A DNA stretch of 64,000 nt from contig JAKCWW010000631.1 in NCBI GenBank assembly GCA_026260175.1, forward strand, positions 1-64,000. The letters are read 5' to 3'. The notes under the pieces were generated by a model that was not told the DNA's origin, did not search any database, and saw only the letters and a program-made list of their open reading frames with translations. The translations under genes were made by a program, and so were the position numbers. Below are positions 34,397 through 47,864 of this stretch, one piece after another (the first letter of the stretch is position 1; the number at the start of each line of letters is the position of its first letter). Source of the stretch: Reticulitermes lucifugus (lineage: Eukaryota > Arthropoda > Insecta > Blattodea > Rhinotermitidae).

Positions 34397-36628
34397 CTGA
34401 TGGTGATGCAGTGGTGGGGTCTTCCTCCAACTCACCACTTGGTGTGTCAGGATCACGTGAATCCCAGTCCTCAGATGGCGTCAAACCCCCTTCATCCCAA
34501 AGCTGTGAGTATTCTCGTTGACAGTCTGCAACCTCTTCTGTTGAAAGTTGTGATACCATTCGTTCAAACTCTGCCTCATGACGTAATTCAATTTCAGGTG
34601 CATTGCTGCCCTCTGCGGCAGCTTCTTTCTCTAATGTTTCTGATGCCATTCGTTCAAATCGCCGCTCCACACGACGCAGCTTTCTTTCCTCCTTGGAATC
34701 AGATTCTTTTGTTCCAACAACATCCTTCTCAGATGTCTCAGGCTCATGTCCTGGAATATGCACATTGAAATTTGACTCCTCCTCCTCAGGAGATTCATCA
34801 GATTCATCATCAGCATCTGGCACCTTCAAACCTGCCCTCTCCATCTCTAAAGCAAGTTCACGATTTGCTTTCTCAATAAGTGCCTCAATATCCTCCATTC
34901 CTTGGTCAGTGGAGTCATCTGATTCTATGCGAAACATTGGTTTGTGTCTGTGCACTTCACCTTCATAGTGTTCTACAGGTACCAAAGTAGGTATCTGTAA
35001 CTCAGTTACAGTGTCAAATGCCATCAAAGGCTGTTCTATAACCTCTTCCATGGATACAGATGGTTGGACTGTTTGCTTGGTATTTTCAAGATGCTGAGTT
35101 TCTGGCTGTATGTAAACCTGTTCACTTGTTCCTGTTTTCTGAACCTCTTCTGAGGCATCAGAATCAGACTGTACTTGTGGTACTTGAGCCATTTCATTAA
35201 CTGATACTTCTTCCTTTATCTGAATAGGAACTTCAGAAAATAAAGTGTCTCTGACATCATCTGTCACTTGAACAGAGGGTACTGATTTACTAGAAACCTT
35301 TCTAAGTGGAGGCTCTGTCAGTATATCTGGAGAGGAGTTTATGCGATAAATAGTATTTTCTTGACATAGCTGCTTTGGTATATCGTCGTCTCCAGGCTCA
35401 GTAACAATGTATCCTGCTGCATCAAAATCTTCATCTGTCCCCTCTTCACTGCTCAATGTGAGATGGGAAACATCAAGTGGAGGTGGACGCTGGTCCCGGG
35501 ACAAGCGCTGTGAACCCCCCAGCCCTCGACGGGACAGTGTTGGAGTTGTTACGATGGGTTTGGTCTCTGACTGTATTTCTTTTACTTTGGGGAAGGGCTG
35601 AGTAGTTTCAGCTGGCTTTATTTCCTTCTCTATAGTATTATATAAATCTTTTCCACCCTCTTCTATAGATATTTGCAGAGCAACCTTTGAAATATCTCCT
35701 ACTTTTTCATCTGAAATTCTTGGTTTGAAGTCCCAAATCTTTGTGTCCTCTGATTCCTCTTCAGATACGTCTTTTATGTTATTAATTAGTTCTGCAGCTT
35801 TTAGAATTTCACTTTCTGATTTGTCATTTGAATTTAATGGTTCAGACTTCTGAATTTTCCCATCTGCAAAATTCACCAGAGGTGTGTCCCTTACATAATC
35901 AATGACTCCTGTACTTTTTGACTCTTTAATGGTTATAATTTCTTTGTCTGGATTCTCATCTGAAAATAATAGTTTACACACCTCTTCCCCTCTGTCTGGT
36001 AAGTTTTCTTGAGATGAGCCCTTCAAATCACCAATGACTACTGCATCATCTTCTGTAAATTTGATTTTGTCATCCCTGACAGTATCACTCAATTCCTCAG
36101 ATGTGATTGCTTTATCTGTTACCACACCTTCCAGTTTAGTAATTCCACATTCTGTTTTCATTACCTGATCATGAACATCTCTTACGATAACTGTTTCAGA
36201 AATGTTTGTAGCTTCACTGTCCTTTACTTTCTTCTCATCCTTTCTTATATCGAAGAGTTCAGCATCTCTTGCTGTCTCTTTCAATTCATCACCTACTGCT
36301 TTTAACATATCTGACAAATATGAAGGTTCATGAACTTCCTTACCACTGTGTTTATCAACAGTTAAAACAGTATCAGCTTTTCTAGTCACTTCTGATACTA
36401 CTCTGATGGGAGACACCTTTTCAGTTGCCTTTTTCTCCTTAGAAATAAATTCATCTGAAATTCTCTGAAGTTCATGATCTATTTCTGTTGTCAGTGTCGA
36501 TTCTACCCCTGTTTTTGAAAAACCTTCCTTCTTGATGTCATATTTCGGAACTGATTTCTCCATTACCCCCACAATGATAGGGGAGGTTTTCACCATGTCT
36601 CCACTTGATACATCTGTGGGTGACTTTC
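34397..36628 (-). CDS. Ank2: 2,232-nt exon (phase 1-1) of the ankyrin-type gene
   Basis: The acceptor TAACGTTACAG| precedes 36628 and the donor CATCAG|GTACTT follows 34397, giving 744 codons, phase 1 at both ends. The first two thirds are acidic and Thr/Val/Lys/Glu-rich. A basic patch LSRRGLGGSQRLSRDQR lies in the middle. The last third looks the most structured: an acidic helix-prone segment (EDIEALIEKANRELALEMER), then two FERM[AV]S repeats spaced exactly 30 residues apart, and a motif with REYSQLWDEGGLTPSEDW. This part reads like a conserved piece of the insect giant ankyrin tail, but I cannot confirm it without alignment. Reading through the donor gives a stop within a few codons. Confidence 0.8.
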
Positions 36629-38054
36629 CTGTAACGTTACAGTCAGTATCTTACATGGCTTATGTTTAACATAAGCCATTCATTCTAAATTCTAAATGAA
36701 TGTGAAACATGAATCAGAATGTTTGCTCTAATTAGAATAGTGATGATGTTCCTTGCCATAAGAGCAGTAAGTAATACAATTCACATACTTGGTGAAAGTT
36801 AAAAATAGATAAATACAAAGGTACAAATACCAGATTAAGGGCCAACAATATAATTACTCAGTAACACACTATGTAAACATACTGCCTGTGTATGATTACC
36901 ATAAAATCACTCTTACAAGGGCATGCGTTATTGTACACTTCAGATACTTATAGACAAATTTAATATAATGAATGTACACTTAAGAAAATTCACGGTTTCA
37001 CAACTCAGTAAACTTTCTTCATTGGGTACACATGATAATAGCAGTAAGAATAAAGTCTGAATTCCACTCAAGCCACATCATTCCCTGCCAACATGACATG
37101 TGAAGCCTGTGTGACCTTCCCAAATCACACTATTTGGATTAGCTAGAAATTCACTTACCTTATACCATGCTATGCATCACCATCCTACAATTAGCACGTA
37201 ACAAGTAATGCATTATGAGGCAGTCATGCATACTCCACATGGAATAGTAATGTGCAGACTTAGTGGAAATTATGCCTTAACCATTGCACTGTGACAAGAG
37301 AAGGAGTGTAAAGTTTTTTTAGGTTGAACTAAGTTCCGAGAAAAAGAATTAAATATTGAAGCGACCAACAGTACCATTTTTGCCTCTGATGGGTCAGGTG
37401 TCTACATTCACGTAATTAGAAAGCATCTGCACAGTTTTATGATGTGTCCACATATGCATGTTGTTAAACAGTCATAAACTATGAATATCACATCTTACAG
37501 CTTAAGCTGACATATGTCCACAGCTTTTAATTGTTATGACTTAATTTAAATGACACTTCATGAAATGAGACTCTCACCTTGTATGTTTCCTTGAAGATGA
37601 TCATAATGATGATGATAATAAGATGTAAAAATGTGTGGCAAAATGCAAGACATGTTAAAAAAGCAACAAACTGCACTGCAGATGTATAAAAATTATCAAA
37701 ATTTTGAAATAAGTTGTGTCAGAGTTACTTCATCAAAACATAAATTAAAACTGCCCAGTATCAACTGAAATACCATGCTGTTATGAATGACATATCAAAA
37801 TTAGACTTCTTGCTACAGGTGGTACTCTATGCTATTTTCATTCATAGAGAACTGAAAAATGCAAGCATATTATAGTTACATACAAATCAAATGCTTATGG
37901 TCATAAGACCATCACATACAAAACTTGACATCAGAAAGTAAATCTCCTACAATAAATGCAATGTACCTGTTTTCAGCATTCCTTTGGTTAAGTTATTGTC
38001 ACTGAAGCTTATAGGTCTACAAAATGAGAATTTTAAAATCTGCCCCTTCCTTAC
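36629..38054 (-). other. Intron between the 3,972-nt and 2,232-nt exons
   Basis: AT-rich. It contains a possible 12-nt microexon at 37578-37589 and a strong but apparently unused donor-like site (AAG|GTAAGT near 37154-37160) whose upstream sequence has stops in all frames. Confidence 0.5.
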
Positions 38055-41000
38055 CTCTGCTGTACATCTGCTGGTCAGGAGTTGGGACCCAAGTACAGTA
38101 TCCTGAGGGAATGACTACAGGGGACAGAAGGAAATCTGTTTGTAGGTACCAAGGATCTAAAATACCCTGCATGTTAGATGAGGGTGGTTGAAAGCAAGCA
38201 GTGGTATTAACATGTGACGTATGATTCTGTCTATGTTTTCTTATAGTTCCTGGAGATTTGTGTAGCGGTGTTATCATTGGATACGGCAAATTGCGGGAAG
38301 AAATAGAATTGCAAACATCAGGAGACTTCCTTCCATGATGTCTAGAACAGATGGGAGACTTATAACGTATTGCTCCTTCATTGTGACATGAAGAAAATGG
38401 GGATGAAGGTGAAGAGAAAAATGTCTTATCACAATGCCTTCTGCAAAAGCCAGGTGATAGTGATGAGGAGGAGTTTTGGTGCCAAAATGATGTTTGGATG
38501 TCTGGTCTTGGGAAGGTGGAAAGTGGCACTGATGAGGGTAAACTTGTCTGACTGGTACTGGAAAAATTTTGCATAACGAGTGAAGTCTCATCACCATCAT
38601 AAAGCTGAGTGGCCCAGTCTTTTCGTTCTTCATCAGTGCTGTGAGATAAGGATAAACATGGTTCATTATGTTCAGTATGTAAGGGAGATATGGGATCCTG
38701 AAGAGAAGGCATTGACACAACCCTTGTAAGACAGGAAGAAAGGGTTGTCTCATTCAGTGGGACGGTACTTGATGAGGGACCAACCGGCTCTATTACAAGA
38801 GATGGCATGGACAACCATCGTGCAAGAGGAGTGTATGTATTCAAGCCATTTGGCATGTCTGATATATCATCCATTGGCAGAAATGAGAAAAAGAGGTTCT
38901 GAGGAGGGGTGTTTTGGCTAAGTGGAGAGGCAGAATGTAGATCTTCTTCAGAAGCAAGAGGTACTTTGGAAAGATTTGCAAAAAGCTTTGTTTTGGGCAG
39001 TTTTTGAGGTGGAGGAGATGGTGTACATGAGAGTGGATGTAAGTTAGTTGGTAATGAAGATGGAGATGTTACTAATGGAAATGTTATGCAATCTTCAAAA
39101 TCTGCAGATCGAACAAGAAGTTTCTTTATATGCTGTGACTGTTCCTTTACAGCTACACTCTGCTGCTTGTTGCTTGTTTCTAATGACAACATGTTTAAAG
39201 GTTCTGACAATGTAAAGTCAGGTGAACGAATAAACAGTCTCTGAATCTGATGAAACTCCCTGTCCTCTCCTTTCTGTTCTTCTTTTAGTTTTTGCTCGTG
39301 TTTTCTGTGCTGTCCTCCTGGGTGTGTTGTTTGAACTTTCTCTTCTTCTTTATGTTCTTGAAAGATCTGTGTCTGTTGCATCACTGATTGTTGGTGCCCT
39401 ATTACCTGTAGACATTTTCCATCTGTCCCAATTTCACACACCTTTTGTGGTTCTTTCACCTTCTCAATGTGCTTAACATTTTGTACCTCTGGGGAAAACG
39501 TTGATTTCTCTTTGCTATCTTGTATTTTTACCTCCAAGTTGCGACTTTCAAATTCTTTCAGTTGTCGCTCTCTATTTTGCTGTTGCCTGTATTTGTGTGA
39601 TTGTTTTGTTGACCAGTATTGCTTATGTTGCTGGTCTTCATTACATAATGCCTGTTGTTTATAACCTTTCCAAATGTGCAGATCTTGCCTTTCCTTGTGC
39701 ATTTTTGGTTTCTGTACTGCAGAATCATCCAGCAGTCTGTCATGAGGCAACACAAAGAGCTTCTGTATGGAGTGCTGTTGATGTTCCGGAAGAACTGAAG
39801 AGTATGCTTGATTTAGATCATGCACTGATGGAACACATTCAACATTTTTTGACAAGCCACTTCCTATTTGAACATTTTCAAACATGTCTGTCTTGGGCGT
39901 GTCATTTTGCGACAGTTCACGTGAAAGCTGGATGTTTTTGTCAGTTCTGAACCCAGAAGATAATTGGGCAAGCTTTAATGTGGTGTGTTCCTCTGACAAT
40001 TCCAAATCTTGAGGCACGTTTTTCTGTTCTTGGAAGTTCTCTAACATTCCCATGGAAGACTTTAGATCTGCTCTGAACACAAAGGGAATATTTTCTTGTC
40101 GAGGTGTCACTTCTGTATCCAAATACTCTCTCATGCTGTGGATTTCTATTACCTCTTTTCCAGTATCTGACGTTTTAACCAAAACCTTAACCTCAGCTCT
40201 GATGGGCCTGCTGTCTTCAAAAGGTTCTTGCTTTTGATAACTTTCATACTGAGGCAGTTCAGTGTTAGAGACTGTCTTTTCTAGCTCCAGATGCTCACTT
40301 TGTAAAACAACATCCTCACTTGAATGTGAATGCTTAACAACTGCACTCTCCAAGCAAGATAGATTTCTCAGTAGCTGTGACTCATCCATCTCCACATCTG
40401 ATACCAACTGGCTGACAGTTTCCTCTACTTCAAGCAGACTGTGCCTTGGGTTGTCCTCATCAAAAACGTAAGATTCAATGTCGTCATCAAATGTACTTGC
40501 GTGATTTGTCATTTGTAAAGAATTTCCATCATTGTGAGCATGTGAGGATTTAAATAGATCAGTAGCCAAATTTGTGGGCAAAGCCATACACTCAGAACTG
40601 TTATAAATCTGCATAACTGAATCAATGGGCCATATGTTTAACCATTCACTATCTCTAGAACTGTTAGATTCTAAGTGTACGCTTGACATTGGCAGCATAG
40701 TATCATCAGCTACTTGGACAAATTTTTTGTCAGGCCAGTTATCAGGCCACTTGTAATCATACGAAGGATCACTTCTATCTTCAGATATGTTGCTATGCTT
40801 TGCTGCATCCCTTTGCTGGACAGAATGGGACACCGTAGTGGGAGACACTACCCTTTCTTCATCCAGTTTCCCTGTTGACTCTGGTTCAGCAGAATGGCTA
40901 ATTAAATCAGCTTGCTGAACCGCATCACAGACATCTATAAAGCCTGTAGAACTCTCAAATATGTTATTGTCTGTGTCTTGCTCTGATTTTACTTCAACTT

Positions 41001-42026
41001 CATTATTGGCACATATCTTTCCAGTATGTTTCCGAGGTAAGAGTTCTATCACAGTTTCTTCATGTGGCAGCACACTGAAAATGTTCACATGTGTCTTTAA
41101 GATGGGAACTGCCTGCACTTCATTCTTCAGTTCTGAATGAAATTTAAATTTTGCAGCTTTATCCAACAGTTTCTCCTTCACTGACATTTCTGAGAGTATT
41201 TGTTCTACTGTAGTTTCCAACTGATCCACATGAGCATCATGTTTGGTACCTGTTGCACCAGTGGAACTTGAAGCAACAATTTGGGATTCCCTGAGTAAAA
41301 CTGTCAGTTCTTCAGGATTCACAATATCACTGACAGGTTTATCTCCACTCTCTACTTGTGAACCCACCAATTCTGTGTCTTGAATTGACAACACCTCTGT
41401 AAGTTGCATTAATGGGCTGTTTGTTTGTGTTGCCATTCTGGGTTCCATTATGGGTTCTGAAGTCTCTATGTATGCTTGTAATGGCAATGAGTCAACTTCA
41501 CTAACCTTCCTATGTATGCAGCTCTCCACATGCAAACAAGAGGGGGTAGTATTCAAGATATCAGTAGACTGCCACAGTACAATCTCTGGAAATAACTCAA
41601 TCCGATCAAACTCTGGCTGCATATGCACACTGCTTCTGTGGTTTCTTGCTTCATGTGTAACACCCAATGGCACTTCCTTAGAAAAGCTGATATTTAATGT
41701 TTCATTTTCTACAGATGAATCTGATTCAGTATCAATAGCTGGTGAACGTTCTTTAACAATATCAACTTGTTTCATAGCTTCAGAATCTTGACTTTGACTT
41801 GGGGATGTTAGTAATTGGAATTCACACTTTTCTGATTGTGAGTGAAGAGGAGTTTCTGAAGAACCTACACTTACAGACAAAGTTCCTGATAACTGTGGGA
41901 GTTTTCTGGATGGCATTAATTTCATGCTACTGACTACATGAGGATGGGAAATTTTCATACACTGAGGTCCCAAACATCCCGACCCTTCAACTGCAGCACT
42001 GCGTGTTGATGTTCTCAACATCCAAT
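38055..42026 (-). CDS. Ank2: 3,972-nt giant exon (phase 1-1) of the ankyrin-type gene
   Basis: The acceptor is TTCAATCCCAG| before 42026 and the donor is AGCAGAG|GTAAGG after 38055; both fall in phase 1, giving 1,324 codons. An in-frame ATG occurs early (42021), but this is an internal exon and no initiation is implied. The product is Ser/Thr/Glu-rich, less acidic than the others and richer in Gln, His and Pro. It carries two Trp repeats (KWPDNWPDKK and EWLNIWPIDS, near 40762-40625), a Lys/Gln/Glu-rich likely helical stretch (about 39740-39260), and three copies of an IQKLFV/IQRLFIRSPDF/IKKLLVRSADF motif. The C-terminal part is Pro/Ser/His-rich. CpG looks scarce compared with the 13-kb and 9-kb exons. 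No known domain was recognised. Confidence 0.8.
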
Positions 42027-45000
42027 CTGGGATTGAACATTATTTAATATTACTACATGTGAACTAAAGTAGACAATAAAAAGAAAAGAAACCATAAATA
42101 ATGGTGCTGTGGAACAAAGCTACTTCTATTAAAAACATTACAGAGATGTAACACATTAAGTTAGAAAATGTATGCCCAGTATAAAAATTCTGGGACATTT
42201 GCTCCAGTTTATTTAATTATTTAAAAAACACAATACTTGTGGAAAAGTGTATTAGATAAAGTGTGTTTAGTATTTCTCTATAATTTCCCTCAGTATATTT
42301 TTCTATGATAAATATTGTATCAGTCTCACTTAGAAACATGTGCAGAAACTATTAAGATCTTCTTCATGTGTAGTTTAATATTTTAGTAACACCACACCAT
42401 CCCCTCTCTCNCAAAAAAAAAAAAATATTACGTGCCATGAAATCCTTTCAGTGGCAGTCAAGTCACTAGAAATGGACACATAGGCATAGTAAAGTTACTA
42501 AGATGCATTTTGGCAACTTTTCCTTGAAAACTTCCTCAACATTAATAAACTATTAGGTGCCTACTATGACAGAAATTAGATAAATGTTGTTTAGAATTAT
42601 GAAAGTGGTAGCTTATAATGTGGGCATTGCAGCTGTCACAGTACTCCTGCAGTATACTGAGGGTGTACAGTAGTTTAACCTTCATTAAAATTAGTTCAAA
42701 CTCTGCATCACAGAACAAAAACTTAATACAGATGCCAAGTTTACTACAAAGGATGATTATAAATGGACTTCATACATTAAACAAATTGTACTACAAAAAA
42801 CTAGATACGTACAATACTAAAATTCATAGAGCACAATTAAGTCTCAAAGTTTGGATTATCACTTAATAGGATTTCAATGTGAGCCCCACCAGTGACTATA
42901 TATATATGTGAAAATTATAATCTTATTATCGTATTATAGCATAGTTGTATGCAAACTAATTCACGAGCACCAAGAAAGTGACTTTTGAGTTTGTCAAAAT
43001 TTTTAGGCATTTGGGTAGGTGGCATAGACAAAGTCAAGAAATCTCCTTCCCTCTCCCACAGAAATGTAATGGACTTTCATACTGGGACTATGAGGCAACT
43101 CTGCTGTTCCACCTGTGCAATCCATCTTCCTGGGAAACAGTCGTTCGGAAATTCTGTCACACTCCAGTGAAAATGCAAAAGTGCACCAAATGTATTATGA
43201 CAGTCTTCTCCAAGCTGTGGCAATGATTACAGTTCCATGTCAAGCTACGCAGTGCCCATGTACCCAAAATGCACATGCATTTGACCTGCCTCTGGCATGC
43301 TTTAGGCCACTTATTTACACACTGTGATTACTGACAGCTCCTGATGGGAGGTGGGGAAGTGGTTTCATTGCTGATCACAAAGCTGGAGAGGAAATGTTCA
43401 CTGATAAAAATTTCTCCCATCATTGCAGCACAAACTGCAGCATGCTTAACACTGTCATTGGTTTAAGCTGAGACTTTTGAAATCTGAAGCACTTCAACTG
43501 CAAACACTTCTGATAATGTTCCAAATTGTTGGCTCAGGAATGGCACGTTCCTGCTTAATAGGTCATGTTGACTTTCATGGGCTGTGAATGAATGCCTGCC
43601 ACAATCTGTCCACAGTGAGTTTAATAACTGGTGGGCATTCTGAATTTTTACCCCTGCAGAGACAGCCACTTTCTGTAAATTGCTTGTATCAACCATAAAT
43701 GGATGGTCTGGTAGGTGGATCCAGCTCAAACTATCTTTGAAGCAGCCACTGCTCTGCACTCATTATTTCATCTTTCGTGAAACAACAAATGCAAGCTTAC
43801 TCGTACTTCCCATAGTTTCATTGGGATACCTCTATTCTCTACGGCAATTGCAGTACATGTAGCGGCTGCTCATGTTACGCACATTTATAACTTTAAATAG
43901 TGTTCTTTATGCTCCACAAATTTTATTATTGTGCAGAACTTACATTGTTCAGAATAATTTCTTAAACATGCAAAGATAACTGATTATTATACTGTATATT
44001 CAACTACAGCCTTGTTCACAATCTTGGCAGTGCAAGTTCCAGTCTAAGATTGAATATTACTAAATTTTGACCGAAGCAAAAACCAATAAAAAACGTCAAA
44101 GACACGTTTAACCTGGTAAACTCTGTTTAAATACTGATATTGCTTAATATACAAATAATAGAGCAATGCCTGTATTACCATTAGGCCGAACTTTGGATTG
44201 CAGAACAAAAAATTAATGGGGATGCCAGGTTAAGTTTATTCCCATGGCTTCTTTTAATGCCTCTAAAAGTAAACCTTGTTACTTGGAATGCAATGTGATA
44301 GTGTGGTAATTGATAACGATATTCCACCGAATTATCAATACAACATGCTATTAGTAGCACACTTTCCTTATTATATAATATTGTATGGCTAAAATTACCA
44401 GTATTAGGTAACACATGCAAAGAAAATAAAATGAATGGGAAGATTATTTCTTACAGTTAATACAAATGCAGATTGTCAATACAGCATATTATGGGCAATC
44501 AAAGAAAAAAGAAAAGCAAGGTTGGAACTTTTAGACCACAGATTCACATATTCTAACTGTAGTTGCAAAATGGCTCAGCTATATGTAGGCTGGAATTATA
44601 CACCACCTCTAGGCAAACAAATGTACACACAAAGGCACCTAAACAACTTTATATTAAAAATATTCAATAACTTCAGAACTGTAACAGTTATATATATATA
44701 TACAAAGTTATTTGTTTTGATGACCTTATATCTACATCTACATCTGTTACACTTACACCTGGTATCAAATCCCAGCCCATATACAGATGAGTCGTCTGGT
44801 GCTACAGTTAGTAGATAATTGATTTATGTTGGTCTAAAATATTCTAACCATATGTTTGTGTATGTGTGTGTGGTCATTATTTTATCTTACAACTATTGCC
44901 TGTCACTTCCTATTGGCTTGTTTACCATATTAACATAGCCAACTCAGCTGACCACCCATACATGTGGCAGAGTAATGGCAGGAAGTGACAAACGATAGCT

Positions 45001-46939
45001 GTCAGGCCAAATAAGTTCCATGTACTTTTAGTAACAACAGTAACAAAGCAAATAGCTCCCAATCAAAATTTGTGTTTGACAATCAATGTAGACATTTGCC
45101 ATATGAGAAACAGAGTGAGGATATAAAATATGATAGCCACCTAGAGAAATACTGTATTATGCACTGCTTATGTTTGAGATTGTAGGAAATTATAGCAGAG
45201 AATCTACTTGTCAGTAAAGTCAAAAGTCTTCAATAATTTAAATCACCCAATGCAGCATGACATATGGTAATCATAGATCAGTATATTATGAACTAGAATA
45301 TAAGTACAACAAGGAACATCATACATTTCAACCAACTGTAGTGCCATCAAGATTATTTCTGTTATACACGTTCTAGTAAATATTTCCAGTGATTACAGTC
45401 AACAGACATATTGATATGAAGAGGTACCTGTTTGTTATAACTGTCTTAAAGGAAAAGGGGGATACTACACAGATAATTCGATGTGCTATCGCTATCAACT
45501 ACAATGGGTGAAACCACATCTACAAGAACATTCTTTACACTCATTTGAAATGTATGTGTAACCTCAAAATGTGCATAACCTGTATAAAATACAGTTGTGC
45601 AATGAATAAAAATATATGTGACTGCATGCATTTCATTGACAAGGCGCTCATGATATAACCTGTTGCAACCTAAACATTAAAGTACACTAGTGACACAAAA
45701 ATGAGTCACCAGTGGTGCCAACTGAATCAAAAGTATCAGTAGCACCATGCAGATATAAGAATGTGCTGATTTAAGTACAAACTTATCGATTAAAATTTCT
45801 TGACATTCAAACTGTTTGACAAAACTGAAGTCAGTTTAGAGAATTAGAGGGATAAGATTATTATATTTCAAACTGTTTATCATGTGTCAAGTAAAATCAA
45901 TCTCATGTGTCTTAAGAAGGGGCAATGAACAACAGAAGACAGACAAGTTGAAAGTCTGATGTCAAATATCCATTAAGGCTGCAAATAAAATCAATAACAC
46001 AAGTAATTGTACTGCAGAGTGCTGCTGACAAGGAGTAAAGAAACTACTGAAAATCACCACTTGTCCCACAGATTCTCAAACTTAACGTTACTACTATTCT
46101 TCCACACGAAAAGTGGCTTTTTACTCCTCATACACTACAAAAACAATGCATTTTAAGTCACAGTTCTGCCCCTTTGGACTTTTTGTCCACTTTACTGACT
46201 CATGTACCCTCAAAGCAGATCACTAAATACAACATTGTATAAGTTTCTAACCGCTTTCCCATTATGTAGAACAATTAGATGCAGCAGAACTTCCCTGCCA
46301 AGTCCAAGTTAAATATAATAAAGAAGGTTATTATTAGTGCACTGTATCATAAAATACCAAATGAATCAGAATCTGTTTTGCAAGTCACAAAATACAAAAT
46401 GAACATCAGGAATATACGCGCAGATATGATGTGTGTGTGCTATGTGGCTAAAGGAAATTAAATTGAATTAAACAAAACATCACAAATATTGTCAGAATAT
46501 AGTAACTTATTTCACAATAAAATTATTAATAAATCATTATAATTGAATTAAATTATGATATGTGGTTGCCATTTCTTGTATTTATATAACAATGTAAGGC
46601 ATTCTATTATGAGAAGCAATGTAAGAAATGCAGGTACAATGTAAACAAACCACGAATTAAATTAAACATCCTGAAATATATGTGAAATGACATACAAATT
46701 TTACATTTCTTTAAATCAGAACTAATGCAGTACTAGTATGTTTCATAAATGTGCACTAACAGATACATTCTAAGACTGAAAGCAGAATCTGTTCCTAATA
46801 CAGGATATGTGTATGTAATATACAAGAGCATTTAGTGCAAGGTATTCTGCTGACACTTCAGCTGCTCTAATCTGACGTGCATGATATCTATTATAAGTAC
46901 GGTGACTAGAAACAAAACATAGCAAAAATCCAACATATG

Positions 46940-47065
46940 GGGGGGGGGGATACTGCCCTGTCCACGCCATGAAGGCATGTGCAGGGAGGAGAGCTGTATG
47001 TCCACTCATTCTTAACCTCTGCTGTAGGTGGGAATGAGTGGTCAATGTCATGCTCTGGCCATGGG
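46940..47065 (-). repeat. Partial SINE copy, reverse orientation
   Basis: On the minus strand it reads ggccagagcatgacattgac, then cagaggttaagaatgagtgg and catgccttcatggcgtg, ending in a C run. It shares the gttaagaatg module and the tail palindrome with the copy at 2560-2735. Confidence 0.5.
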
Positions 47066-47667
47066 CAAAAATAAAAAAATTTAAAAACTGTTTGCAAAAT
47101 CACATAATAAGTCTTACTATTAGTAGAGTTGGATTTCGCAAGTGACATAGGGTTCAGAGCAGAGAAATACTGCCCTTCTATGCAATCGTTTTATTCAGTA
47201 CTGAACATGAGTATGAACAGTCAATATCACTACTTTGGAAGTTGGAGCCGAGTCTGACAGTGAATGATAGTGACTTGGCATTTTTCAGGCAGTCTTCCTC
47301 TTATTTAAATATACAAACTGGGACATACAGTATGTCATCTAAATGACGACACTGGAAGTGAACTCGATGTAACAGCATAACAGATAAAACAGTGTCTTTA
47401 CTGGTCATATCCATAACGAGAGAAAAGTCTGTGTCCTGTATAAATGTCACCCCAGTAATAACATGCATATTTATAGTTTGAAAATTTACCATGTAATTGT
47501 ATGTGTATTTGTTACAAAGCACGTCAGATTACAGGTCCCTAAAATGGATAATAACTTATTGTCTAATAAGAAGATTACTTGGACAGAAGTCAGAATACTA
47601 GAGGACATGAACTCTGAGATCAATACACACCACCCATAATGGTGTCATTTGCAGATGGCATATTATG

Positions 47668-47760
47668 AAGATGGAGAGGAAGAAGAAGAGGAAGAAGATG
47701 AAGAAGTCAGGGTATGGGAGAAAGAGGAGGGAGGAGAAGAGGTAAACACAGCTACTGCAG
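47668..47760. repeat. Purine-rich (GAA/GAG) tract; CU-rich on the gene strand
   Basis: The plus strand is gaagaagaagaggaagaaga-like for about 90 nt. In the pre-mRNA this is a CU-rich tract about 105-200 nt downstream of the microexon donor. Confidence 0.75.
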
Positions 47761-47864
47761 TATCCAACAACATGTAATCACACAGATTCTGATTTCAGAC
47801 TACACTGGAAATAACATAATTTCGCAAATATGTATGTACAAGTTATATCTCGGTTTTTTCTCAC

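Larger units (their letters stand above)
42027..47864 (-). other. Intron between the microexon and the 3,972-nt exon
   Basis: Mostly AT-rich. It holds one ambiguous base (N at 42411) beside an A run, a partial SINE near 46940-47065, and a purine-rich repeat at 47668-47760. A moderately complex segment at about 42980-43860 has several short open frames on both strands but no family was recognised. No further exon found. Confidence 0.5.

Noticed and set aside
37150-37165. Near-perfect donor AAG|GTAAGT
   Set aside because: Sequence upstream to the nearest acceptor has stops in all three frames, so at most a noncoding or unused site.
42978-43759. Cluster of short open frames on both strands suggesting a mobile element or gene
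   Set aside because: No recognisable protein family, no splice pairs in phase, no terminal repeats seen.
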